From: Thiotrichales bacterium | GTDB taxonomy: Bacteria; Pseudomonadota; Gammaproteobacteria; HK1 | Length of the DNA: 52,381 nt | Reading direction: 5' to 3' | Assembly: GCA_026709935.1 (NCBI GenBank) | Contig: JAPOSC010000035.1 | Span: 1 to 52,381 of the forward strand | In this document: positions 21,451-29,633 of the stretch, piece by piece | How the letters are laid out: each line of letters opens with the position of its first letter | How positions within the stretch are numbered: the first letter of the stretch is position 1 | Position numbers and translations under genes: made by a program | The notes under the pieces: model-generated | Database searches by the model: none | The model's input: the letters and a program-made list of their open reading frames with translations, nothing else | Told to the model about the DNA's origin: nothing

Positions 21451-21595
21451 TCAACCCGGAATTTCACCGATTCGCGAAGCGAGGACGCGGAGATGGTCAA
21501 GCATCGGCTTGCTTCGCAAGCCTTGTACGCGTTCAACACCGCGAAAACAGTCAGATCCGTGCCCGCAGCCGCGAACTGGTGAGAAATGCGGGTCA
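21451..21595. repeat. Dispersed repeat family 1, copy A
   Basis: Begins CCCGGAATTTCACCGATTCG and ends near GAACTGGTGAGAAATGCGGG. It matches the reverse complement of 36486-36580, except that about 50 extra bases containing the hairpin GGCTTGC-TTC-GCAAGCC are inserted between GATGGTCA and GTCAGATCCG. Ends are related in inverted orientation, as in a small MITE- or REP-like element. Confidence 0.8.
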
Positions 21596-21818
21596 AGTCG
21601 CATATGAAGAAGACGCGCATTCGGCCGCATTTCTCACAGACCCTCGAACCGGAGCCATTCAGGCTTGAGCGGTTCTTCGATCCTTGCCGAGAACAGGCGA
21701 GAAATGCGGGTCAAGCCGCATATGAAAAAGACGCGCATTCGGCCGCATTTCTCACAGACCCTCGAACCGGAGCCATTCAGGCTTGAGCGGTTCTTCGATC
21801 CTTGCCGAGAACTGGTGA
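21574..21818. repeat. Tandem 118-base duplication with internal hairpins
   Basis: Two nearly identical 118-base units start at about 21574 and 21692; a truncated third unit (GAACTGGTGAAATTTCCGGG) follows. Each unit contains an 11-bp inverted repeat: GAGAAATGCGG (21581-21591) pairs with CCGCATTTCTC (21625-21635) in the first unit. The units differ at only a few positions, so the duplication is recent. It ends at the dapA stop. Confidence 0.9.
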
Positions 21819-21828
21819 AATTTCCGGG

Positions 21829-22704
21829 TCAGTTCAGCAGCCCGGTCGAGCGCATCGCGTTCCTCACCTTCTCCCTGGTCGCCTGCGTGGGCTCGACCAG
21901 CGGCAGGCGCACTTCGGGCGAGCACTTGCCGAGCACGCTCGCGGCATACTTCACCGGAGCCGGGCTCGTCTCGGCGAACAGCGCGTCGTGGAGCGGCATC
22001 AGGCGCTGCTGAGCGGCCAGGGTCGCCTTGGGGTCGCCGTCCATCCAGTGTGAGTGCATCTCCGAGCAGAGGCGCGGCGCGACATTCGCGGTCACCGAGA
22101 TGCAGCCGTGGCCCCCTTCGACGAGCAGCGCGAGCACCGCCGCGTCTTCGCCGGAGAGCTGCACGAAGCCCTCGCCGCAGGCGATGCGGGTCTCCAGCGG
22201 CCGGGTCGCGCTGTTCGATGCGTCCTTCACTCCGGCCACGTTCGAAAGCCTCGCGCACCGTGCCATGGTCTCCACCGTCATGTCGACGACCGAGCGTCCG
22301 GGGATGTTGTAGATGAGGATCGGGAGATCGACAGCGTCGTTGATCGCCTTGTAGTGCTGGTAGAGCCCTTCCTGGGTCGGCTTGTTGTAGTACGGGGTAA
22401 CGACCAGTACGGCGTCCGCCCCGGATGCCTTCGCGTGGCGCGTGAGGCTGATCGCCTCCTCGGTCGAGTTCGACCCGGTTCCGGCCACCACCGGCACCCG
22501 CCCGTTGGTGACCTCGACGCATATCTCGGCCACTCGGCGGTGCTCGGGATGGCTCAGCGTCGGCGATTCGCCCGTGGTGCCACAGGGCACCAGCCCGTGG
22601 GTGCCCTCCGAGATCTGCCACTCGATGAAATCGCCGAACGCGCGCTCGTCGATCGCGCCGCCGTCGAACGGCGTGATCAGCGCGGCATAGGAACCATGGA
22701 ACAT
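21829..22704 (-). CDS. dapA: 4-hydroxy-tetrahydrodipicolinate synthase
   Basis: 291 residues, standard length. It condenses pyruvate with aspartate semialdehyde in lysine/diaminopimelate synthesis. Key residues: the Thr-Thr pair in CGTTGESPTLS, the catalytic Tyr in LIYNIPGRSVVD, and the Schiff-base Lys in VAGVKDASN. A GGGGGAGAGG ribosome-binding site is just before the ATG at 22704. It is monocistronic here, without the usual bamC neighbour. Confidence 0.96.
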   Translation of the reverse strand: MFHGSYAALITPFDGGAIDERAFGDFIEWQISEGTHGLVPCGTTGESPTLSHPEHRRVAEICVEVTNGRVPVVAGTGSNSTEEAISLTRHAKASGADAVLVVTPYYNKPTQEGLYQHYKAINDAVDLPILIYNIPGRSVVDMTVETMARCARLSNVAGVKDASNSATRPLETRIACGEGFVQLSGEDAAVLALLVEGGHGCISVTANVAPRLCSEMHSHWMDGDPKATLAAQQRLMPLHDALFAETSPAPVKYAASVLGKCSPEVRLPLVEPTQATREKVRNAMRSTGLLN

Positions 22705-22783
22705 GGCCTCTCCCCCCTTCGCGGCCACGATGGATGCGGCATCTTAGCAAGGCCGGACCGGTGCAGGCGGTGGCTGGTGTGCG

Positions 22784-23587
22784 TCAGTACGGCTCGATGA
22801 TCGTCGCCTGCAGAGTGTATCCGGCGTCTCCGAGGCCGTTCGGGTACGCATCGGTGCGGATCTCACCAGTCACCCACACCGGGTCGAACAGCCCCTGCAG
22901 CGGATAGCTCGCGACCGTCTTCACATAGACGATCTGGTTCGAGGGCGGCGGCGGTACATGAATGCACGCGCCGAAGTAGGGAACGAGCAGGAACTCCGAG
23001 ATCTCGACGCCTTCGAAGTCGAGCGGCACCACGAATCCGGGCAGCCGGACCTTCTGGCCATTCAGTTCGCGGACTACCGGCGCCGAGCGGACCGCTTCCT
23101 GATACGCGTTGAACAGCTCGATGGCGCGCGGGCTGCTATCGGGGAGTGCATCCAGATCGCTCGGATCGTTGCCCCTCAGCGCATCGAGCACGGCCAGCGG
23201 ATTCCAGCCCGGCGGCATCAGTTCCTCCCACACGATCTCGCGCACCTCGTCCGGCGCCGTCATCCTGGAGCCTGCGGCCGTCATCCTTGAGCCTGCGGCC
23301 GCCATCCTTGAGCCTGCGGCCGCCAGGGTTGAGCCTGTGACCGCCAGCGCGGAGCCGGTGGCTCCCGACGCCGAGCCGGCGGCCACCAGGGCCGAGCCCG
23401 CCGCCACCAGCGCGATGGAGAGCGCAAGGAGACGCGCGGCCACGGCCGCTGTCTCGCGCCAGGACCTTTTCGGGCTGCGGATCGCGCTGGACTCGGGGGT
23501 TTGATCCGTGCGGGAGACAGCCTGCGGATTCCCGCCTTCGCGGAGATGACGGCACTGACGCTGGCTCGGCCCACGTGGTGAGAACAT
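22784..23587 (-). CDS. DUF3299 protein, zinc-uptake operon
   Basis: Up to 267 residues. The C-terminal DUF3299 domain (about 115-267) carries VVRELNGQKVRLPGFVVPLDFEGVEISEFLLVPYFGACIHVPPPPSNQIVYV, with the conserved Cys/His (ACIH). ATG at 23587 is two bases after the permease stop, implying coupling. However, the first 40 residues (CRHLREGGNPQ...) look like a translated intergenic repeat, so the true start may be further in. A hydrophobic leader (about 46-65) is followed by seven copies of a 7-residue (x-x-AAGS-x) repeat. Similar genes end the Pseudomonas PA4063-PA4066 type zinc operon. Confidence 0.8.
   Translation of the reverse strand: MFSPRGPSQRQCRHLREGGNPQAVSRTDQTPESSAIRSPKRSWRETAAVAARLLALSIALVAAGSALVAAGSASGATGSALAVTGSTLAAAGSRMAAAGSRMTAAGSRMTAPDEVREIVWEELMPPGWNPLAVLDALRGNDPSDLDALPDSSPRAIELFNAYQEAVRSAPVVRELNGQKVRLPGFVVPLDFEGVEISEFLLVPYFGACIHVPPPPSNQIVYVKTVASYPLQGLFDPVWVTGEIRTDAYPNGLGDAGYTLQATIIEPY
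23253..23423. repeat. 21-base tandem repeat inside the DUF3299 gene
   Basis: About eight diverging units of 21 bases (first ones GCC-GTC-ATC-CTG-GAG-CCT-GCG type) encode consecutive 7-residue repeats rich in Ala, Gly and Ser between the leader and the DUF3299 domain. They probably form a flexible linker whose length can change by slippage without a frameshift. Confidence 0.85.
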
Positions 23588-23589
23588 TC

Positions 23590-24849
23590 TCAGATCCTCA
23601 TCGAGAGGCCATCGGCGAGCGAGAGACGATATGCGCGGAACGCCGGGATGCTGCCGGCCGCGAAGCCCGCCCCGACCACGGCAGCGATGATCCACCAGTC
23701 CGCGGGCGCGGGCATCGCGAGCGGCAAGTGCAGGCCGAACTCGCGCGTGACGATCGGCTGCCCGACCAGCAGGGCCACGTAGAGCAGAACCACCCCGGCC
23801 GCCGCGCCGAGCAGGGCAAGCACTCCCGCCTCGCTCATGAACAGCGCGAAGACATGCAGGGGCCGGGCCCCGACGGAGCGGAGCACCGCCATCTCCCTCC
23901 GCCTCGCCTCCAGGCTCGAGAGGATGACGGTCAGCATTCCGAGCAGCCCCGTCACCACGACCATGGAGGAAACCACGCGCAGCACGTTCTCCGCAACGCT
24001 CATCAGATCCCACAGCTCTTGCAGCGCGACGCCGGGGATGATCGCCAGCAGCGGCTCCTCGCGGTACTCGTTGATCCGTCGCTGTACGCCGAAGATGGCG
24101 ATCTTCGAGTCGAGACCCACCAGAAATGCGGTGATGGTCTCCGGGGTGAGGTCCATCGTGCGCGCCTCCTCGGCAGAGATTCTCACTCCCGGAATCGGTA
24201 CGCCGGCGGCCCAGTCGACATGCATTGCGGTGTAACCCTGCAGGCTGACGTGCACGGTGCGATCGACCGGCGTGCCGGTCGGCGTCAGGATCCCGGCCAC
24301 CCGGAACGGCTTGTCGTCGTGCTCGATGAAACTCACGTCGCCCGTCCCGTGGGCGACGATGAGCGAATCGCCCAGTGCGTATCCGAGCCGTTCGGCGACC
24401 TCCGCTCCGAGCACCGCGTCGAAGACATCATCGAACACGCCACCGACGGCGAACTCGAGGGATTCGGTACGGGCGTAGCGGTAATGCTCGAAATACCCCT
24501 CCGACGTGCCCATCACCCGGAATCCGCGGTGCGAGTCTCCGAGCGCGATCGGCACCGTCCAGCGCACCCTCGGAAAATCCGCGATCTCCCGGTAGCTCTG
24601 CCAGGAGATGTTGTTGGTCGCATTGCCGATACGGAACACGGAGTAGAGCAGGAGCTGGATCGCGCCGCTCCGCGCCCCGACGATGAGATCGGTGCCGGAA
24701 ATGGTGCTCGCGAACGAACCACGCGCGTCGCGCCGCACTTTCTCCACTCCGAGCAGCATCGCGATGCTGAGCGCGATGGCGAGCAGGGTGAGGCCCGCCG
24801 TGACGCGGCGGTTCAAAACGCTCAGGAATGCCAGCCGGACGATTGCCAT
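23590..24849 (-). CDS. ABC transporter permease (MacB/FtsX type)
   Basis: 419 residues. One N-terminal membrane helix (RVTAGLTLLAIALSIAMLLG), a large periplasmic MacB-PCD-like domain (about 40-270) and three C-terminal helices (VVSSMVVVTGLLGMLTVILSSLEARRREMAVLRSVGARPLHVF is the FtsX-domain hallmark). It pairs with the ATPase gene upstream. In the related Pseudomonas PA4063-PA4066 and Vibrio zrg loci this pair accompanies a His-rich periplasmic protein and is induced by zinc shortage. Confidence 0.88.
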   Translation of the reverse strand: MAIVRLAFLSVLNRRVTAGLTLLAIALSIAMLLGVEKVRRDARGSFASTISGTDLIVGARSGAIQLLLYSVFRIGNATNNISWQSYREIADFPRVRWTVPIALGDSHRGFRVMGTSEGYFEHYRYARTESLEFAVGGVFDDVFDAVLGAEVAERLGYALGDSLIVAHGTGDVSFIEHDDKPFRVAGILTPTGTPVDRTVHVSLQGYTAMHVDWAAGVPIPGVRISAEEARTMDLTPETITAFLVGLDSKIAIFGVQRRINEYREEPLLAIIPGVALQELWDLMSVAENVLRVVSSMVVVTGLLGMLTVILSSLEARRREMAVLRSVGARPLHVFALFMSEAGVLALLGAAAGVVLLYVALLVGQPIVTREFGLHLPLAMPAPADWWIIAAVVGAGFAAGSIPAFRAYRLSLADGLSMRI

Positions 24850-24949
24850 CGAGCTTTCACTCCGGGCGAAAACACTGTTTCAGGTCCAAGGGCACGCCTC
24901 TTGCGACGATGTCCGCGGCGCCACATCCGCCACCGGCCGGGGCGACGCT

Positions 24950-25681
24950 TCAGGCGGCCCGACGGTTCGGATCGGATTCGGCCCGATTCAGTTCCGGGAG
25001 GGACACGCGCCGGTCGAAAGCATCGCCGAGCCGGGGGTCGTGACTCGCGAGGAGCAGCGACGCGCCCGCCTCGTCGCACTGCGTGGACAGGAGTTCGAGG
25101 AACCGCCCGCGCGCCCCTTCGTCAAGCGCGGAGGTCGGCTCGTCGGCGACGATCAGCTCCGGCGCTCCGATGAGCGCCCGCGCCGCAGCGACGCGTTGCT
25201 GCTGGCCGATGCTGAGGTCGGTGACCGTCCGCTCGAACAGGCCGTCGCGGTCGAGCCCGAGCCGCGCGAGCAACCGGCGCGCCTCCGCCTCCGGGGTCCC
25301 CGTCTGCGCCCCGGCTCGCTCCCGCCGCCGGCGCGAGAAACGGCACGGCAAGGTGACGTTGTCGACCATCGAGAGGTAGGGCACCAGATTGAACATCTGG
25401 AACACGAAACCGACATGGTCGGCACGGAAGCGATCGCGATGCCGCGACGGCATCCGCACAAGATCGGCGCCGAGAATCCGTATGCTCCCTTCGCGCGGGC
25501 TCGTCACTCCGCCGATCAGGCTGAGCAGGGAACTCTTGCCGCTACCGCTCGGCCCCTCGATGAACACCCGCTCCCCCGCCGCGACGGCGAAGTGCACGAT
25601 GTCCAGAACATCGCGCTGCCCATGCCGCCAGGCGAAGCGGACCCGGTCGATCCCGACCGTCGCCTCCGGCTCGAGGCTCAC
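24950..25681 (-). CDS. ABC transporter ATP-binding protein (LolD/MacB type)
   Basis: 243-residue ATPase. Walker A GPSGSGKSS (about 43-51), Q-loop VFQMFNLVPYL, signature LSIGQQQR, Walker B LIVADEPTSALDE and H-loop LLASHD. GTG at 25681 begins the protein. It is the nucleotide-binding partner of the permease that follows after 100 bases. The context, between a DUF2796 protein and DUF3299, points to metal (zinc) homeostasis rather than lipoprotein sorting. Confidence 0.88.
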   Translation of the reverse strand: MSLEPEATVGIDRVRFAWRHGQRDVLDIVHFAVAAGERVFIEGPSGSGKSSLLSLIGGVTSPREGSIRILGADLVRMPSRHRDRFRADHVGFVFQMFNLVPYLSMVDNVTLPCRFSRRRRERAGAQTGTPEAEARRLLARLGLDRDGLFERTVTDLSIGQQQRVAAARALIGAPELIVADEPTSALDEGARGRFLELLSTQCDEAGASLLLASHDPRLGDAFDRRVSLPELNRAESDPNRRAA

Positions 25682-25883
25682 CCTGTGCGCATCCGTGACT
25701 GGTCACCCCGTCGGCCGGTCATGGTTCGCCGCGGGCTCGGCCGATTCCCGTTCCCGGGACTTCCCGTTCTCGCGACCGTCACGGCGCAAATTCCGGCGAT
25801 GCGTATCCGGGCGAGGACCGGCGGCGGGCGTCTTCACTCCTCCGGCGAACATGGAGGCCCCACCATTGAGCCCCGATCCCGGC

Positions 25884-26627
25884 TCAGGGCGACAGCTCGA
25901 CGACGGTGTCACCAGGATGCAGCTCCATGGCCGTCTGCACAGCCGTGGTCACCACCCGTACGTCGATCTCCTCGGCATCGCGCAGGTGTTCGAACACTCG
26001 CACCTCGATTCGAACGAGCCGCTCCGGCGCATGACAGTGGAAGTGATACGCCGCATGCAGCTCCGAATGAGCCTCGCCGTCGGAGTCCGCCGAGTGCTCG
26101 TCGTGCCCCTCTTTCGCGTGGCCGTGATCATGGTCGTGGTCGTGATCCTCGCCCTCCTCCTTCGCGTGATCATGATCCTCATGCGTTTCCTTCGCATGCT
26201 CGTCCGCGTCATGGTCGTGGTCTTCGCCTTCATGCGCATGGTCGTCGTGCTCCCCGGCGTCCATGCCCACGATCCCGGCCTCGGCTTCTTCCACCTCGCA
26301 CTCCGCCTCCGCCGGCAGTGCGAGCACCGACGCCGGGTCCCGGAACGTCTCCGACACCTTGCGCACCGCCTCGCGCTCTGCGTCGTTGCGCGGGGCATGC
26401 TCGAAACCGACCACGTTCGCCGCGGGGATACGGAACTCGACCACGAGCTCTTCGCCCTCGGCGACGATGTCGAGCATTCCGCGTCCATGCTCGTGGGCCG
26501 CGTGCTCGCGATGCCCGTCATCCGACGCCGCGTACGCAACACCGGCCAGGATCGTGAGCATCGAGCAAGCAAGAACGGTCGCAGCCCGCATCGGCAGTAC
26601 GACCTCTGGTCTTGAAACAGTCTTCAT
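25884..26627 (-). CDS. DUF2796/ZrgA-like His-rich periplasmic zinc-binding protein
   Basis: 247 residues with a signal peptide (about 12-34, ending GVAYA/ASDDG). The middle (about 125-195) is packed with His, Asp and Glu (HDDHAHEGEDHDHDADEH and similar), a metal-binding segment. The flanks (GMLDIVAEGEELVVEFRIPAANVVGFEHAP and ELHAAYHFHCHAPERL) are the DUF2796 fold. GGAG is eight bases before the ATG at 26627; an upstream ATG at 26672 is less likely. In Vibrio ZrgA and Pseudomonas PA4063 the family works in zinc acquisition. Confidence 0.88.
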   Translation of the reverse strand: MKTVSRPEVVLPMRAATVLACSMLTILAGVAYAASDDGHREHAAHEHGRGMLDIVAEGEELVVEFRIPAANVVGFEHAPRNDAEREAVRKVSETFRDPASVLALPAEAECEVEEAEAGIVGMDAGEHDDHAHEGEDHDHDADEHAKETHEDHDHAKEEGEDHDHDHDHGHAKEGHDEHSADSDGEAHSELHAAYHFHCHAPERLVRIEVRVFEHLRDAEEIDVRVVTTAVQTAMELHPGDTVVELSP

Positions 26628-26683
26628 TTCGCTCGCTCCATTCTGTCCGTTCTTTGTCTTCGGCGAATCCACCGCACCACGAA

Positions 26684-26700
26684 ATGTTATGTTATTTCAT
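26684..26700. promoter_or_regulatory. Candidate Zur box
   Basis: ATGTTAT-GTT-ATTTCAT lies 57 bases upstream of the DUF2796 gene in an AT-rich island within GC-rich DNA. It fits the 7-3-7 layout of gammaproteobacterial Zur sites (ATGTTAT-N3-ATAACAT): the left half is perfect and the right half matches 5 of 7. It would repress the zinc operon when zinc is sufficient. Confidence 0.5.
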
Positions 26701-26852
26701 TCGTCGACAACCCATCAAACGGCCGACCCTTACTTGCAGACCGGCCGGCCGCCCTGACCGCGTCAGGCCATGCCCCCCGCGGCAAGCACCGGACGCGGTA
26801 TTCTCACCATGCCATCAAACCGGCCACCGGCTCCGGCTCTTCCCACGCACCG

Positions 26853-28394
26853 ATGACCACCACCACCCGCGAGAGCCTCGCCGACGCCGGGCTGTCGGGA
26901 ATCCAGAAAGCGTTGATCCTGGTCACGGTGTCGACCTGCACGATGCTGTACGCACTCACCGCGACGGTCATCAACGTCGCTCTCCCGCAGCTTCAGGGGG
27001 CGCTCTCGGCCACGCCGGACCAGATCGCCTGGGTGGTCACCCTGAACGTCGTGGCCACCGCAGTGGTCACGCCGATGACGGGTTGGCTGGTGGCAGCGAT
27101 GGGCCAACGGTGGCTGATGCTCTGGTCGGTGGCGGGGTTCGCGGTGACGTCGCTCTTCTGCGCGACCGCGCTGACGCTGGAGTCCCTGCTGCTGTGGCGG
27201 GTGGGCCAGGGGATCTTCGGCGCCCCCATCGTGCCGCTCTCGCAGGCGATCCTGCTCGCGGCCTATCCGGGAAAGGACCGCGCCATGGCGCAGGGCCTGT
27301 TCGGGATGGCGGTGGTCATCGGGCCCGCCGTCGCGCCCACCCTCGGCGGCTACCTCGCCGAAGCCTACGACTGGCGCTGGATCTTCTACCTCATCGTCCC
27401 GTTCTGCGTCGCGGCGTTCCTGCTCTCTCTCGCCTTCGTGCGCGAAGGCGGACGAGACCCGTCCGTGCGCCTTGACTGGACCGGCTTCCTGGCCCTGTCG
27501 GTCACCATCGTATGCCTCCAGCTCATGGTGGACCGCGGAGAGCGGCTCGGCTGGATCGACTCGGGCGAGTTCATCGTCTACGCCTGCGCCGCCGCCCTCT
27601 TCTTCTACGTCTTCCTCGCCCATACCGCGACCGCATCCGCGCCGTTCCTCAATCCGACGCTGTTCACCGACCGCAACTACTCGGTGGGACTGGTGCTGGT
27701 GTTCGTCTACGGCATGCTGAACTTCACCCCGATCACGCTGCTGCCGCCGCTGCTCCAGACCCTCAAGGGATATCCGGACTCGCTCATCGGGCTGCTGCTC
27801 GGCATGCGGGGGATCGGCATGGTCATCGGATTCTTCCTCGCGAGCCGCATGGGCGGATTCGACCCCAGACTGAGCTTCACCCTGGGGATGGTGCTGACCG
27901 GGGTGAGTGGCATCATGCTGGCGACGTTCGAATTCAACATGCCGCCGTCGCTGATCACCGTCGCCTGCGTGATCCAGGGCATCGGAAGCGGCGTGATGTG
28001 GGTGCCGCTCACCGTGATCACGTTCGCGACGCTGCCGCCGCGGTGGCTTCCGGAGGGCGCGTCGATCTTCCACCTCCTGCGGAACTTCGGGTCGAGTCTC
28101 TTCATCTCGGTGAGCTTCATGGTGGTGATACGGAGCGCGAGCGTCAGCTACGCGGGGCTGGTCGAGCAGCTCACGCCGTTGAACGAGACGTTGCGACTCG
28201 CGTTCGTCACCGGCGCGTGGACCCTCGACCACACCCCCGGCCTCGCCCACCTGAGCGCCGAAGCGCACCGCCAGGGCATGATGGTCGGCTACGCCAACGC
28301 CTTCGTGCTGTACGCGGCGGTATGCTTTGCGACACTACCGCTAATGCTGCTGGTCAGAGGCAGGCGCGCGGACACAGGAGCACAACCGAAATGA
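26853..28394 (+). CDS. DHA2-family MFS transporter (EmrB/QacA type)
   Basis: 513 residues with about 14 membrane segments. DHA2 signatures: ATVINVALPQLQGALSATPDQIAWVVT in helix 1, WLVAAMGQRWLMLWSV, motif C-like GMAVVIGPAVAPTLGGYLAEAYDWRWIFYLIVPFCVAAF. It is a proton antiporter usually exporting drugs or metabolites, often with an EmrA adaptor that is absent here. Its stop (ATGA) overlaps the start of the ureohydrolase gene, so the two are translated together and the transporter may move the ureohydrolase substrate or product. Confidence 0.9.
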   Translation: MTTTTRESLADAGLSGIQKALILVTVSTCTMLYALTATVINVALPQLQGALSATPDQIAWVVTLNVVATAVVTPMTGWLVAAMGQRWLMLWSVAGFAVTSLFCATALTLESLLLWRVGQGIFGAPIVPLSQAILLAAYPGKDRAMAQGLFGMAVVIGPAVAPTLGGYLAEAYDWRWIFYLIVPFCVAAFLLSLAFVREGGRDPSVRLDWTGFLALSVTIVCLQLMVDRGERLGWIDSGEFIVYACAAALFFYVFLAHTATASAPFLNPTLFTDRNYSVGLVLVFVYGMLNFTPITLLPPLLQTLKGYPDSLIGLLLGMRGIGMVIGFFLASRMGGFDPRLSFTLGMVLTGVSGIMLATFEFNMPPSLITVACVIQGIGSGVMWVPLTVITFATLPPRWLPEGASIFHLLRNFGSSLFISVSFMVVIRSASVSYAGLVEQLTPLNETLRLAFVTGAWTLDHTPGLAHLSAEAHRQGMMVGYANAFVLYAAVCFATLPLMLLVRGRRADTGAQPK

Positions 28395-29353
28395 ACCATG
28401 ACCACCACTCCAGCGATTTTTCCGAACCGATGATGTGCCCCCGTTACACGGGGATCCCGACCTTCATGCGCACGCCCTTCGCGAACGCGCTCGACAACGT
28501 GGACATCGGCCTCATCGGGGTCCCGTTCGACGGGGGGGTCACCAACCGCACCGGCGCGCGGCACGGGCCGCGCGAGATCCGCAACCAGTCGTCGCTGATG
28601 CGCCGCGTGAACCAGGCGACGAAGGTCGCCCCGTTCGACCTGTGCCGGGTGTGCGATGTGGGCGATGCGATGATCCGCAGCCCCTTCCACCTGGAATCGA
28701 GCCTCGACGAGATCGAGCAGGCGTTCGCCCGCCTGCACGCCGCAGAGGTCGTTCCCATCGCCGCCGGCGGCGACCATTCGATCACGCTGCCCGTCTTCCG
28801 CGCCATCGCCCGGCACCGGCCGATCGGCATGGTGCACTTCGACGCCCACTGCGACACCCACGACGACTACCTCGGCTCCAAGTTCCACCACGGCGCCCCG
28901 TTTCGCCGCGCGGTGGAGGAAGGCCTGCTCGATCCGCATCGCACCATCCAGATCGGAATCCGCGGCGGTGTCGCCGACATCGACGTGTGGAAGTTCAGTC
29001 ACGACAGCGGGATGCGCGTCGTCTACATGGAAGAGCTGTTCGAACGGGGCTGGCGTTCAGTCATCGAGGAGGCGCGGACCATCGTCGGCGACGGCCCGAC
29101 CTACGTGAGCTTCGACGTCGACGGCCTCGACCCGGTGTACGCGCCAGGCACCGGCACGCCGGAGGTCGGCGGGTTCTCCACCATCGAGGCCCAACTCATG
29201 ATCCGCGCGCTCGCCGGTCTCGACCTCGTCGGCGGCGACGTGGTGGAAGTGGCCCCGCCGTTCGACCCCAGCGGCAACACCGCGCTCGTCGGCGCGACCA
29301 TGATGTTCGAGATCCTGTGCGTGGTGGCCGAGGCTCGCGCGCGTCGGAGATGA
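28391..29353 (+). CDS. Ureohydrolase, agmatinase/guanidinobutyrase-like
   Basis: 320-residue binuclear-Mn enzyme. Metal ligands are in AAGGDHS, MVHFDAHCDTHDD and VSFDVDGLDP. The segment YLGSKFHHGAPFRRAVEEGLLDP resembles guanidinobutyrase and guanidinopropionase of Pseudomonas (GbuA/GpuA) more than SpeB. It should release urea from a guanidino compound. The ATG overlaps the transporter stop by four bases. Exact substrate is not determinable by sequence reading. Confidence 0.88.
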   Translation: MNHDHHSSDFSEPMMCPRYTGIPTFMRTPFANALDNVDIGLIGVPFDGGVTNRTGARHGPREIRNQSSLMRRVNQATKVAPFDLCRVCDVGDAMIRSPFHLESSLDEIEQAFARLHAAEVVPIAAGGDHSITLPVFRAIARHRPIGMVHFDAHCDTHDDYLGSKFHHGAPFRRAVEEGLLDPHRTIQIGIRGGVADIDVWKFSHDSGMRVVYMEELFERGWRSVIEEARTIVGDGPTYVSFDVDGLDPVYAPGTGTPEVGGFSTIEAQLMIRALAGLDLVGGDVVEVAPPFDPSGNTALVGATMMFEILCVVAEARARRR

Positions 29354-29498
29354 CCGCAGGGGTTTCGTACTCTCCCGATATCGCGCATCAGGGCGGAACC
29401 GAATGTTCTGACACCGCGTTCCGGGTAACGCCGCAATAGTCTCGTGACGCAGGAGTGACGGGGTGATCGATCCTCGAACCTGCCCCCGGTCGTGTTTC

Positions 29499-29572
29499 AC
29501 CCTGACTCCTGAACTCCCGGGAAAGCTCATGCATGCCGGCCGAGACACCGGACGGAATGTCAAGGTGAGACC
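29499..29572. repeat. Dispersed repeat family 2, copy 3 (inverted)
   Basis: Its reverse complement (starting GTCTCACCTTGACATTCCG, ending GGAGTTCAGGAGTCAGGGTG) aligns along its length with 16763-16848 and 37894-37972, including the central CTTTCCCGGGAGTTCAGGA block. Orientation is opposite to the other two copies. Confidence 0.75.
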
Positions 29573-29603
29573 CGACCCTGTCCCCGGACGTTTGCCCGAG
29601 CGT

Positions 29604-29633
29604 TTGTACGGGGCCGGGCTGGTCTCGTACAAT
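29604..29633 (+). promoter_or_regulatory. Candidate sigma-70 promoter for prs
   Basis: TTGTAC at 29604-29609 and TACAAT at 29628-29633 are separated by 18 bases and match -35/-10 elements well for this GC-rich genome. They lie about 190 to 270 bases before the possible prs starts. Confidence 0.4.

Larger units (their letters stand above)
21237..21828. other. Repeat-filled spacer between the YqaA-like gene and dapA
   Basis: 592 bases with no credible gene. From about 21451 it contains repeat family 1, then a tandem 118-base duplication, described separately. Apparent reading frames here are translations of the repeats. Confidence 0.7.

Noticed and set aside
21574-21818. CRISPR array
   Set aside because: The repeated unit is 118 bases with only two copies and no unique spacers, so it is a tandem duplication.
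25682-25883. Extra gene between the DUF2796 protein and the ATPase
   Set aside because: A short minus-strand frame exists (25703-25912), but it is Arg/Pro-rich, has no ribosome-binding site, and overlaps the DUF2796 gene end.
26763-28268. 501-codon frame antisense to the DHA2 transporter
   Set aside because: Typical composition of an antisense shadow (His, Arg, Glu rich), while the transporter is unambiguous.
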